Shown in pieces: positions 47,499 to 58,969 of a DNA stretch of 64,000 nt; position 1 is the stretch's first letter; every line of letters starts with the position of its first letter. The stretch is taken from assembly GCA_030847615.1 (NCBI GenBank), contig JAUMIR010000001.1, positions 163,715,001 through 163,779,000 on the forward strand, written 5' to 3'. The stretch comes from Gambelia wislizenii (lineage: Eukaryota; Chordata; Lepidosauria; Squamata; Crotaphytidae). Under the pieces are notes generated by a model. That model did not search any database, was not told where the DNA came from, and saw only the letters and a program-made list of their open reading frames with translations. The position numbers and the translations under genes were made by a program.

Positions 47499-47837
47499 GG
47501 AGGAGGGAATTTGTACCTGCCCTACTAGAACATGTAGCACTAGAAATTTTATACACATGAAAACCATGCTTTGAATAGGATGGGAACTTGGAAAAGTTGA
47601 ACTACAACTCCCAGAGTCCCACACCAGCATGTCTGCACATCATGGGAATCTGGGAACTGTAGTCCAAAAAAGTTAACTTTTTCAGGTTTTGTATTTGATT
47701 ATCTTGGTTTTAGCCAAAGAGTCTTCACATTCATCTGTGGCTCATGGTTTCTAACAAAGAAAGACTTCACTTTAATCCAAGTATGTACAGCAATTGACAA
47801 TGGAAATGTGTTTACTCAGTATTCCTCACTAAAAGTG

Positions 47838-48062
47838 CCAGCATGGTAGTGGTTTAGGTTTTGGACTACAACTGTGGGAGACCAGAGTTCAAATACCTGC
47901 TTGGCCATGCAAACACACTGAGTGAGCTTGGGTATGTCACACTCTCTCAACCTCAGAGGAAGACAATGGCAAGCCTCCTCTGAATAAGTCATGCCAAGAC
48001 AACCTCAGGACAGTGTTGCCATAAGTTCAAGTTGACTTGAAGGCACATAACAAACAGCAATC
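47838..48062 (+). mobile_element. tRNA-derived SINE with CAACAA-like tail
   Basis: GGTAGTGGTTTAGGTTTTGG head, GAGTTCAAAT B box, CTCAGAGGAAGACAATGGCA body, GACTTGAAGGCACATAACA tail. Confidence 0.75.
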
Positions 48063-48139
48063 CTCATGGAGTTCGGTGGGACCTGCTGGCAGGCAAGTAT
48101 CTGGAGGAAGCCTCAGCCATGCTTTCTAACTTGTTTGAA

Positions 48140-48545
48140 AATACACCCTGTGAGGAGCAGCTTAGGGAGCTGTGTATGTTTAGCCTGGAGAAGAGTAGGT
48201 TAAAAGGTGACATGATAGCCATGTTTAAATATTTGAAGGGATGTCATATTGAGGATGGAGCAAGCTTGTTTTCTGCTGCTCCAGAGACTAGGACATGGAG
48301 CAATGGATTCAAACTACAGGAAAAGAGATTCCACCTAAATACAGTAGGAAGAACTTCCTGACGGTAAGAGCTGTTCGACAGTGGAACACGCTGCCTCAGA
48401 GTGTGGTGGAATCTCCTTCTTTGGAGGTTTTTAAACAGAGGCTGGATGGCTATCTGTTGGAAGTGTATTGATTGTGTGTTGCTGTATGGCAGGGGGTTGG
48501 ACTAGATGGCCCTTGTGGTCTTTTCCAACTCTATGATTCTGTGTA
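48140..48545 (+). mobile_element. CR1 LINE, 3' end
   Basis: EEQLRELCMFSLEKSRLKGD and following CR1 C-terminus, frameshifted after HLNT. Ends AACTCTATGATTCTGTG. Confidence 0.85.
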
Positions 48546-49538
48546 CCATTTAAGCACATTTCAGATTCAAAGAAATTCCAGCCAAGCAACTTTGCCTTGA
48601 TGGTAGAAAGAGAGTGAGAGTGGCTCAACCCTGAAAGGGTTTCCCCCCAACACCATCTGATCTTATGTTTTGTTCAGACTCTGAATTCTCTTCCTTTCTC
48701 TCCACCCCAACCCCAAGAACCATTTACAAAAAAAAAGTGTTCAACATTACTAGCTTTACTTCACAAATCATACTCCATAAAAGGTAATGAATGTGTATGA
48801 AGAAAATATAGCACAAATTCACATAGTGGGATTTAAAGGTTGGGGGCTGGTGGAGAATACAACCTCAACCCATCAATTCAAAGAAGGAAAAAAAGGCCCT
48901 TGGAGAATGAAATAATGTTTTATAACATCTGCCTAGAATGACCTATTTCAAATAAGAGCAATGGTTGGTGACGAAGGCCAGTTGTTCAGCTTAAGTTTAC
49001 TAAGTGAGGGGTTTTTAGGGAATATGATGTAAGCAATATAAAATGTACAGCCTGGAATCAGTACAACATGCAATCCACTCCTCCCCCACCCCTTGCATCC
49101 TGCATTCTTTTTCAAGGATATGTTGTATTTCTTTTTATTGAATGCTTTCCCAAGAGGCAGAATATGACTAATGCAATATATTTATATTAAAAACAGCCTG
49201 CTTTCTTCTTTACTTGGGATGAGGGGGGAGGAATATATAACACAAGCAGCCTGAAACCTGCACTGAGAATGAGTGTGGTAGTTTTTGTTGTTGTCGCCGT
49301 TGCCATCATAATTGTTTATTTATTTTTATAGCACCATCACTGTACATGGTGCTTTACAAGTAAAAGAACATCGAAACAATTCCCTGCCCTCAGGCTTCCA
49401 ATCTAATTAACACATGACATAAAAGAAAAAGGGAATGGCAATGTGGGAGGGGTTAAGTCCAGCAGATACTGCCTCTTCTTCTCTCCCTCCAAGGCCAGGG
49501 CAGGGGCAGTTAGGATGGAGGGAGGGCCTTTCATCTGG

Positions 49539-50144
49539 GGCTTGTCTATACGAGGCAATAAAATGTGGATTGATGTGCAGTAATGCCAATTTGCAGCAGC
49601 TTTCATTTGTCTCCACTGCTTTTTTTCAAGATGGCAGGCATGCAAAGTCATACGCGTTCATTGTTCAAACAGGCATGCCTGTGACTCAAGATGGTGGGCG
49701 TGAGTGAATTACTCACATTTTTATTTTTATTGTCACCAGTTGCTGCCCCTAGTTTTTTTTTTTTTAAAGCATATCCAAGGTGATCTTCTGCTTAAATAAA
49801 CAGAAAAGGGCGGAGGCTGTTTTGTCACCTCAGCACATGATTGCTATGGCAAAAATCCAATATGGCGGTTTGCCCTGTGCGCACGTCTGGCCAATCAGCT
49901 TTCCACTTCTGCTCTTATTGGGAATGCACAGCAGAGTAAATTGGTTGCCGCAACGAACAGGAATATGCATTTCCTTCAGAGTTTTTTAAAAATACGGGAA
50001 AAACCATTGAAGCCTTTTTCCATGGAGTATTTAGCTTTTCGCTCATCCTTCCAAATATGGCAAAATGATGTGGGATCCCATTTAGAAAAAACGTATTCTC
50101 CTTGAATTCTGTGGGAAACATTTTCACCGTATAGACAAACCCTG
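49539..50144. mobile_element. Copy of the CTTGTCTATAC MITE family (most complete)
   Basis: Starts GGCTTGTCTATACGAGG and ends CACCGTATAGACAAACCC; the termini are inverted repeats. No transposase. Confidence 0.7.
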
Positions 50145-50609
50145 AGTTACAGCAACTCACTAATATCTATTAAGCACCAGACAGGTGGAAGTTTGACAGG
50201 TTTTAATTGAAAGATGAAAAGTATCTAGAAGATTTATCTCCAAGCATACATGAATATACAGTAATTAAGACTTTAATTGGTCCTTGGGTGATGATTCACT
50301 GTTTGTGTGAATAGTATTTTCATGGTGGTAAGTAAAAGGCAAATCCCAAGGAACAACTGTTTGTTCTGCAGCAGAAGAATCTCTGTCTTTTGTTTGCAGA
50401 GTTTTAAGGAATGTAGCCATGGAATCTAGGGTGGTCTGTGGATTTTACCTTTACTACTGTTATATCGATGGCTGCTCTGACATGAAAGGCAAGGGAGAGG
50501 CCCAAGCAAGGCTGAATTTAGACCGGCTTAACCCTGGAGCCCCTCTTCAGCCGTGGCAGAATGCTGGCGAAAGCATTAAGCTACTGAATTTCTTGCAATC
50601 ATGCAACTA

Positions 50610-50823
50610 CAGTTGTCCCCCCATATCCACACATTTAAGTATTCTCGGCTTGAAAATATTCTTTAAAAAATAGTAATCCAAAAAGCAAACCTTGATTTTG
50701 CCATCTTATATAAGGGACACCATTTTGCTATGCTATTGCATATAATGGGACTTGAGTATTCAGGGGTTTTGGTATCCACGGGGGTCCTGGAACCAAACCC
50801 CAGCGAATATGAAGGGACAACTG
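50610..50823. mobile_element. pogo/Tigger2-like MITE
   Basis: Ends CAGTTGTCCCCCCATATCC…GAAGGGACAACTG, with TA flanks. The interior matches the 8286 copy (TATAAGGGACACCATTTT). Confidence 0.8.
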
Positions 50824-52082
50824 TATTAAAGGCCCAGAGTGTGTGTATGTGATAGAGAGGAACATTTCAGAAAGCACTTGGAGGTTCTAGAAGGATAAAG
50901 CCCCAGTGCATAACTAGCACCTGCTCCAAATGCATTTTGATCTGGGAAAAATGCATTCAGGCATATACTGTACAGTACTCACCAGGTCCCATTTAGCTTC
51001 AGTGGCAGCCTAGCCAAAATGTGGCTCTTTATTGGATGGCTCCTGGAGTTAAATTTCCTTCAAGGCATAAATGTGAATGTGATTGATCTTACACTAAACT
51101 AGTCAGACATTGGGTAGGACTCATTTCTAGAGCAATTCTGTCAGGCAGAATGCAATGTCAGAGCCGTTCCTTAAAAAGACAAAACAGCAAACTGGATAGC
51201 TACTGCAAAATTAGAATTGTACATTCAAAACTGACCAAACTATAAAAGAACACATCCAGGTTTGCTCGTACTTAACAAACAACTTCTGGATCAGCAGATG
51301 TTGAAAATGGTGACCATGATGTCCATTGGAGCTGTGCATCTTTGATGACATACAAAATATATACTTCCTAGACAAAAAAAAAGTCATTTATTCTTTTTTT
51401 AATAAATATAGGTTTGTTTTTTAAAGATGAAGAAAGGGTAATTATAATTTCCATCTCACTGTTGCTGCATTTAGGATGAAATTCCTTTATTGATAAAAGT
51501 TTACTTGTATGCTGTTTGATTTCAGCTTCTGAAAGGACAGCAATTGCTGCTCAAACACATGTCGGATAGAACTGGCTGAAGCTCAATTAGTTTGGAAGAG
51601 GAGAAAATATACTGGGGGGGGGTTATAAAATGCATTTCTCTTGTACCTACTGCTCTGCTCCCCCCCCTTTTTTTTTTTGGCTAAGCTTCTCTCTGGTCAA
51701 CATTTTTCCTTGCTTTCTGAAGTTGTGAGGCTCCACCTCCCCCCCCCTCACACTGCCCAAAGTTAAATCTGCACAATAATGAACCATATAAGGGAGGGAT
51801 GACATCATCAGTGAGTGGTCCCAAGCTGTTTTGCACAACATTCACCTTTCATTGTTCTGATGACATGGCTGGAATGTGATGGCTAATTCCCTGTAGAGCA
51901 GGGGCTAAGCAGGCCCTGCAGACTAGCAAACTGTTGCAAAGCTGGGAAGGGAGGGGGATAGAAAGTACTCCTAATTAGAAGAAGGTAAGAAACCCACAGC
52001 TCTGCTTTTTTAAATATTTGTTTTATCTCTCTCCCCCCCCCCATTCTGAGATGTTAGTTGTTTCTGTACATGCTTTCCCCCA

Positions 52083-52100
52083 GTGTGTGTGTGTGTGTGT
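52083..52100. repeat. (GT)9 microsatellite
   Basis: Nine GT units just before the candidate internal exon. Confidence 0.9.
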
Positions 52101-52283
52101 TAATGGATTTGCTTGGCAGGAAGACTCAGTTGGGAGCTGTTGCGCATAACAGTGTGAAGTAGAGACATGTGCTTAGTTAAAGGGGCAAACAACTGTACGG
52201 GTTTTTTAAAAAGTCAATAGTTCAGATCTGTGTGTAGCTGCTGGCTGTTGAAGGACCACAGCTAGGACACCCTGGTTTTCAAG
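52100..52283 (+). promoter_or_regulatory. Candidate internal promoter / alternative noncoding first exon
   Basis: This lies in a repeat-poor stretch (about 51450-52600), 6.7 kb before the large exon. A GT microsatellite (52083-52100) is followed by sequence ending in TTTTCAAG|GTAATT, a good splice donor at 52284. Upstream, 51865-52000 contains GGAATG/GGCTAATTCC motifs (TEAD/SRF-like by eye). A noncoding exon here spliced to 58970 would allow start at Met248. It is supported only by the donor, the lack of repeats and the known existence of a short isoform. Confidence 0.25.
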
Positions 52284-53620
52284 GTAATTTATGTGGAATG
52301 ATTTTTATTTTGTTTAATGAATGGAGAGGTGCTGTGAAGCTTAAACTTTCCTTGCTGTTATTCTGTGGTCCACTTTTTATTTCACTGTGCAAAAGACTTT
52401 TCATTAAAAAGTTTTTTTCAGGAAAGGATAACCTCAGCCAGAAAGAAACCCATCTCAAGTTTAAGCCTTCTGTTTCACGCTCGCAAAAAAATTATTGTCT
52501 TGTCATTTCTCTCAGAGCCTTGTTGCTATCCTTTTGTGTCACTCTGTATAGATAATTTCTTCCTGTGAAAGTGCAAAGTTAAATTGTTTGGTCTCTCTGA
52601 ACATACCACCTTGTGAATATCTTATATGAATGAGATTAAAATTGTGCAGGAAATCCAGCATGAAGTTTGAAACATCCCGTTGCTCTAAAACAGGGCAATT
52701 TGTCAGTTTTGGGGGTTTTTTAAAGGTGATGTTTCAGCCAAACTGATTTTTGAATGGCTTCTCGAAATGTCTTACAGTTACTGTGAAAGAGTGTTAGTAC
52801 AGTATTTATAATTGTTTGACTTTTTTTGTTTTAGCAGAATAAATTGTTCCACCCCCCCCCAAAAAGATTTAATTTTATACATCAGCCCTAAGCACAATGT
52901 AAGTTGCATTGTTGCTGCTAAGGAGTCTCCTCAGTGATTGGATGGGAGACAATATGGGAATCCCTGTGTCTTTGCTGCCTCGAGTCCCATGATAGAGCTG
53001 CCGGTAGGATGCAAAAAACCTTGATGCAGGTCTCTTAAAATAATTTTGTCTGAGCAATGACAAACACTGAACGCTGGGCAGATGTGGGCAGAATACCATG
53101 TATATATTTTTTAAGCTTTTAAAATCGTACTCATAATCACAATGAATATACAAAATAATAATGATGCAAAACATATCATTTTTCTGTTACCTAAATTCAA
53201 ACAATTGAAAACAAAGGGAATGGTCAAATCTGATTCTGAGATTTATTATTTCAAAATGTGACAAAATGCTCAATATTTAAATAAATCTGTTTTCAGATAT
53301 TTGGTTATCTCTTGCTTTCATATAAGTCAATGTTATAATAATTCCATCCTGGAGCCTTAAAAATGCTGTCAGATTCAGTACACTTACAAGACAAATTATT
53401 GTAGTGGTACATCTTGAGTCAAAGAGCTTAACGTACTTTTAAAAAACACATCTTAAAAATAACCATTATGATAGCCATATAAATTAGGGGGGGGTATGCT
53501 TTTTTTCCAGGTTATCAATCAGGGATGTAGGTTGAGAATTGCCTGAGGTCACTGAGCACATGTATGGCTCAGGTGATACTCGATCTAGAGTTTTGCGGGC
53601 CCAATAAATGTATGTGATTC

Positions 53621-53845
53621 TGTGTATATGTACCTTCAAGTTGCATGTTGACTTATGGCAACCCCAGAACTTGATAGGGTTTTCTTAGGCAAGGAATACT
53701 CAGAGATAGTTTTCCCAGTTTCTTCCTCTGAAATATAACCTACAGCACCTGGTATTCACTGGCAGCCACCCATCCAAGTACTAACCAGGGCATCCCCTGC
53801 TTAGCTTTCAATATTAGATAGGATCTGATGCCTTTAGGGTATTTA
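53621..53845 (-). mobile_element. 5S-rRNA-derived SINE (Sauria/SINE3 type)
   Basis: The minus strand reads GAAAGCTAAGCAGGG, CCTGGTTAGTACTTGGATGG, then CCAGGTGCTGTAGG, the 5S rRNA internal promoter and 3' half in order. This is followed by a body ending in GTTGCCATAAGTCAAC…CTTGAAGG. It is a SINE, not a 5S gene, since the 5S 5' part is degraded. Confidence 0.8.
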
Positions 53846-54029
53846 GGCCCTCAGTAAATGTGTACAATATGTAAATATGTTTCATTTTATAGAAATGTAT
53901 TAATTTTAGATGTAGATGTTTATACATTTCTATCAAATGAAACATTTACATAGGCCCTCAGTAAATGTATTCAGTATGTAAATATGTTTCATTTTATAGA
54001 AATGTATTACTTTTAGATATAGATGTTAC
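53845..54029. repeat. Direct-inverted-direct triplicated block
   Basis: AGGCCCTCAGTAAATGT… occurs at 53845 and again 107 bp later at 53952. Between them 53919-53950 is an inverted copy of the ATGTAAATATGTTTCATTTT…GAAATGTA segment. Confidence 0.8.
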
Positions 54030-54345
54030 TAATAATCCTAAATTTGTATTGTATATATAGTTATACAGAAAGGCTAAGCAAATTCGATGGACTTGTAAAC
54101 ACTGCATCAGGGTTCCTTATGTTGGAAAATCAGCACAGTAGAAAAGGTTTTACTTAAAACAACTCCAATTCTTCCTCCTCCTCCTCCAGAATTGACTGGG
54201 GGTGGGGGAAATCAATGGAGCCCTAGCTCCAGGTATTTCCATAGTCATGTTGATGTAGATTGCATTTACTTAGTGTGGCTGATGACAGAAACTTTCAGGA
54301 GTTCATAAAAGGAGGAGTAAGTAGCTTTTGAAGAAATGGGTCATA

Positions 54346-54959
54346 GGAGATTATCAGACAACCAAAATAAACCATTACAGGGATGCCAGGAGATCGCGAA
54401 AACGCTTCCCTTTCAGATGTCGGCGTCCCTGTGCCATTATGCTCCTATGCTGTTCCTGTTCCGCCAGCAGTTTTTCTTATTCACAGGCTAAGCCGTGAAT
54501 TGACCCATCATTCCGTTTCTGTAACGGAACAACGTGCATGTGAAAAGTTGCCCTTTATGCTGGTGTGATGCCAACAACACTGGGAGGTCCCTGCCGAACA
54601 CTTCCGGTTGAGATCGGGACATTGAGGTAAGTGACACACTTTTTTTTTAACCCTCCCTCGGTTACTTGGGTTTTTAAAATGTGTTTTTGTGCTTGGTGTC
54701 ATTTTTTTACCTTTTATTTTTGAATTTCCTGTGTGATTGTCCTGTCAAGAGAACAACTGAGATTTTCTTTCTAGGAAGTGAATGCAGCTCCATGAGAGCT
54801 GCAGTCTACTCCTGGGCTGCTGGAGGGGAGGGGATGCAGTTTCTGTAGCATGAAAAAGGTAGGTCTGCAAAAAAAGATAAATGTTACAGGGATGGGAGTG
54901 GGGCAGGAGAGGAGATAGCGAGACGGGGACACTATATTTGTCCCCATCTGATAATCTCC
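54346..54959. mobile_element. Non-autonomous DNA transposon, 614 bp
   Basis: Terminal repeats GGAGATTATCAGA…CTGATAATCTCC, flanked by TA on both sides. The termini resemble those of the 5417 copy. The interior is not a full palindrome. Confidence 0.6.
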
Positions 54960-55357
54960 TAGAAGGCTAGGTAGGATTTGAGAAAGGGCAACACAGTAGT
55001 AAAGGATGCATCTATGTGAGCTTTCCATTGTACAATCACCCTGCTTGATGCACAGAATTTTACTGAGGCAATCCAGGTGTTGTCCTTCCCATTTCCCTGC
55101 TTATTCTATCACTTCCCTTTTTTCCTTATACACTCTCACACACATGCTCTCTCACACAGATTAATTATGGAGGAAAGAACAATTCCTTTTGGGATGGTAT
55201 CATTAGGAGCTGTCTGTCTGAGAAGCTACCCAGGAGACAAGGTGAAAAGAAGCGCATGTTGCACGACTGCTAAGAAAATGGATGAATATGAGCAGGGTTC
55301 TTCACGCATAGTACTTTCTCTGTCAGGAATCATGAGTATGAATAGGATACACATGAG

Positions 55358-55714
55358 CAGTGGCTGTTAACCTTTTCTTTACCAGGGACCCCCTTTAAAC
55401 ATCTTTTGTTGCCATGGATCCCCAAGACTTAATTCAAGAATTAAAACAACAACAACAACAATTATACCATCCATTAAAGCCTCCCCCTGGAGGGGGAGGG
55501 AAGGCTTCTCTCCTGCTTCTTCCTGCAAATTTGTGGCTGGAGTGGATTGAATGGCAATGCACTAGCCAAGCCAGCCAGCCTTTGACTTGGTTCCTGTCAC
55601 ATGGCCATTCCACTACAGGAAAGAGTTGGGCCAAGCAGCCTTCAAACCTTCATGGGCCCTGTGAGAACATCGTGGACCCTTGGGGGGTCCCGGACCACAG
55701 GTTAAAAACCACTG
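55358..55714. mobile_element. hAT MITE, 357 bp, inverted copy of the 42891 family
   Basis: Ends CAGTGGCTGTTAACC…GGTTAAAAACCACTG, with a perfect 8-bp duplication CACATGAG (55350-55357, 55715-55722). Confidence 0.85.
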
Positions 55715-56937
55715 CACATGAGAATGGACACCCAGCCTTTTCTGAATGGTGGCTTGTCCTCTTTACATTTATTCCAGTTGGCCACACATTGAGATGCTCA
55801 TCCATGTCTAAAATGTGGCTGCTAGCTGTACACTATTACCATTTCTAAAGATGCCTAGAACTTGATTTGGATACTTGTGTTTCCCCTCACAAGGGTATAC
55901 TGATATAGAGAATAAGCCAGAATGTACTGCCTTCTGTGACGATCCTGTTAACCCTCCACTACCTCTACTTTTTCTGAGTAGGGTGTCATTGGGATTTCAC
56001 TGATGATTATGGGATCTTGGCGACTATGTTTCTTTGGTGGTGTGTGGAGTGGTGGGGAATTGTATGCTCTTGTACAAACATCATGTGGGCCTGTGTGACT
56101 TACTCAGTTGTAAGTGTGTGAGTGGGGATCATTAATTGTTATCTTTTATTATGTGCTTATACAGTACAGTTTTAAGCACTCTTGAAGTGATTGATGATGA
56201 TGTGAAACTGCAGCACAAGGCACAAGTGTATCTTTTGCATGGAAATGATCAGGAGTGTAATTAAGTACTTGAAAATACATAGTGCAAGATGCGGGCTCTT
56301 AAGAACCCATGCTGGATAGTTCCCAAGGGGAGGTGATAGCTAGCTTCATGGCTGGCTGGTAAGAGAGGGAGGGGTCTTCCTATAGCACTATTCTCCTGGA
56401 TGAAATGTATTCCTGTCTAGTAAAATGCCTGAGACCTATGAGTAGGTCATAATCATGCAACTGTTCTTTACTGAACGTGCTTTCTGGGTATGAAAATGCA
56501 TTTGATCACAAAGCGTTTTGCATAATTCTTAATAACACACAAGCTGAACAATTTTCTCTTTGATTTTAGCTCTGTCTTTTTTGTTTTGTTTTTTTTAAAA
56601 AAAGCAGGGCAGCTTGATTTGTTAAGCCATAAAAGCAAAATTATAAAAATATCTTATTACTTACTGGAAATTTTACAATATTTCTGGTAAGTGGAAACAT
56701 GAAAATATTCAGTGAATTTCAGTTTTCAGAGGTTCAGTGGAAAAGTGTTTGCTGCTACTCTAAAGAATAGTTAATCTGGCTATTTCAGGAGAACTAAACT
56801 GAATCTGGTGCTTTCTTAAGTCAGTGCTAAAGTACACATGGATAGCAGTTAATACAGTCCCAGCAGTATTTTGTTATTTGTATCCAATATACTTTCAATG
56901 TGCTATGATGGTCTGCATGACTTACTTATGCCTAACG

Positions 56938-57080
56938 TTATACTCCCAACAGAATGTGTGAAGTAGGCTCAGCTAAAGGAGAGTAACTGGCCAGGTCACC
57001 CAGTGAGTTTCACAGCTCAGTAGGGCCTTAAACCAGGAATTCTTGAATTGCAGCCAGTAATCTAACCAATACATCACATG
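56938..57080 (-). mobile_element. CORE/MIR-like SINE remnant
   Basis: On the minus strand: TGTGAAACTCACTGGGTGAC, CTGGCCAGTTACTCTC, GAGCCTACTTCACA, the order of a CORE-SINE body. The head is GGTTAGATTACTGGCTGCAA. Confidence 0.5.
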
Positions 57081-57934
57081 TGGGATTCCTGCTCTGGTCC
57101 AGAATATATAGCTGTTTTACAATAGTGAAAAGATTGCAGTAGTTTTGGGTTGTCCTCAGATCTCTGATCTTTTAAAAAATTAAAAAGTAAATGTTAATTG
57201 GGGCGGGGAGCTATCTGAAATCAGGGTAAGTGAAAACCAGTTTGCTAGAGAAATATTCCTCTACATTAAAGATTATCTAATTTGTGAATGTTCTCTATGC
57301 ACTGAAGAGTGCCTTACTGATGTGAAACCTCTGCGTGCAAAGCTTCCTGCATTATCCTGTGTTGCCTCTCAGGTCAAAGGATGTAGCACATGTATGAGAA
57401 GATTGGTGTCTCTCAAAAGTACAGCAGAAATTACCATGTGATAATGGTATGCATCAATCTTTGCAAACATATCTCTGTTGTCTTCGTGTACCCCTACCGA
57501 AAAGGAATTTTGATTTCTTTTTCCTGTTTTCATTTTTTAAATTAATGTCTGTACTGTATATATCACCATTCATATTTTTGTTTCTCTCATGTAATATTGT
57601 TTTCAAAAGTTTCCTATGTTAGGTTACCTGTTGGGTAGATTCTAACTTTGTCATTGTTGCAGGATTAAATCATTAGTGGGTTAATACAGATTTAACGAAA
57701 CCTGGAACTACCTCAGATTTCTTTTTCTTATCCAAATTTATGGCAGGATAACTTGGGCTCCCCCTGCTTTTACCTGGCAATTAATTTGCCTTGATTTTAG
57801 ATGTTGATTTCATTGTGTCTTGTCTCTCCCATCTCATTCAATTAGTCTGCTTGCTACAGACAAGATGTTTACATGGTGCTTGTTAGTTTGTATAATTAAG
57901 ATTGTGATCCTATGATTGAAAATCCTCTTTCAAA

Positions 57935-58045
57935 GACCTGAGAAGACTCTCTGACTATTGGTGGGAGAGGATCCTGTTAGTCATTCTCGTCTAGATAGAC
58001 CTTTGGTCTTACTCAGCAGAGCCTGCATGTTCCTAGTTAATGCAA
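57935..58045 (+). mobile_element. 3' fragment of the second SINE type
   Basis: TGGGAGAGGATCC…TAGATAGACCTTTGGTCTTACTCAGCAG corresponds to the 3' part of the 44855 SINE. Confidence 0.45.
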
Positions 58046-58228
58046 ACAGCATATTCGAGAAATCTATATTTTAAAAATATGGTTTTTTAAAATTCAGATA
58101 GTTATCTTTGAATTGCTGCTTTGCAGTAGTATGAGTTAGTCCAGTGATTTGTGTCTGACTTTGAACTGATTAACTGATACAAGTTATGGTCTCAGTTGGA
58201 ACCAAGCCAAAGAGTTAAAGAGTTTTAT

Positions 58229-58254
58229 ACACACACACACACACACACACACAC
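58229..58254. repeat. (AC)13 microsatellite
   Basis: Thirteen uninterrupted AC units. Confidence 0.95.
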
Positions 58255-58424
58255 TTGAACTGCAGCTGAACTCAAATTTTAATGATTTCACTTTTGGCTT
58301 TTAGCACATCAGGCAATTTTAGTGTACAGTCATGTAATCATCGGTGCATAACTAGTCTAAAGAGATGGGGAATTATTAAAAAAAGTTTCAATATTACATT
58401 AATGTATTAATCGAAAGAGTAGAT

Positions 58425-58560
58425 TTGGACAGGCCTGGGTAGCATAAGAGCCCCACTGGCTCAAACATAAGGCCTATGTAGCATGGCCTTCTGTTTTCAC
58501 CATGGCCAGTCATATGGGAAGTCCACAAGTAGGACACAAAGCAGCCAGCCTCTTCCACAG
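58425..58560 (+). mobile_element. Old LINE fragment (CCAGTCATATGGGAAGTCCACAAG)
   Basis: TTTTCACCATGGCCAGTCAT and GGGAAGTCCACAAGTAGGACA resemble a repeat common in squamates; family not settled. Confidence 0.4.
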
Positions 58561-58591
58561 TTGTTCCCTAGTACCTGATTTACAGAGGCAT

Positions 58592-58597
58592 ATATAT

Positions 58598-58628
<31 letters not shown>

Positions 58629-58632
58629 GAGG
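58592..58632. repeat. (TA)/(GA) microsatellite
   Basis: TATATATA followed by imperfect GA repeats with AAA interruptions. Confidence 0.9.
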
Positions 58633-58969
58633 CATACATCCTTAGCTAACTGACTGAAACTTACTAGGTCATCTTTTTCATTTCTTACTTTTATAGTTGG
58701 CATTGAGCCAGGAAGATTGCTCTCAGCCCTTCCTTGTCAAGAGCTCTAAGGTAGCACACACAACTCCCAACGGAGTAGGTCTATGTGTCCTTTTAAAGAC
58801 TCCTTACCTACCATTCCTCCTCAGATAAGTAGCACACAGTGAACTATGGCAACTATACAATTTTTGGGTGCACTCATATGTACAAGTGCCTAGAGACGTT
58901 AATAGTTTTAGGATGCAGGATTTAAAGGAAAGAAGCATATGACACTATGTGCCCTTTTTATCTCCTCAG

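Larger units (their letters stand above)
38455..58969 (+). other. FILIP1: FILIP1 intron between residue 209 and the large exon (20.5 kb)
   Basis: GTGAGC…CTCAG, splitting the Arg209 codon. Unassigned stretches: 38455-39223 (a GGTCTTGCCTACACG end at about 38656 hints at a MITE), 41050-42882, 43784-44855, 48546-49535, 50146-50607, 50826-53616 (holds the candidate internal exon), 54962-55350, 55723-56937, 57081-57934, 58046-58424 and 58633-58969. No other host gene is supported. Confidence 0.85.

Noticed and set aside
53735..53840. 5S rRNA gene on the minus strand
   Set aside because: The 5' half is degraded and it is fused to a SINE tail.
58947..58969. ATG at 58947 as the start of a 999-residue protein
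   Set aside because: These 23 bases are the pyrimidine tract and acceptor of the large exon; the encoded MCPFYLL is not in the family.
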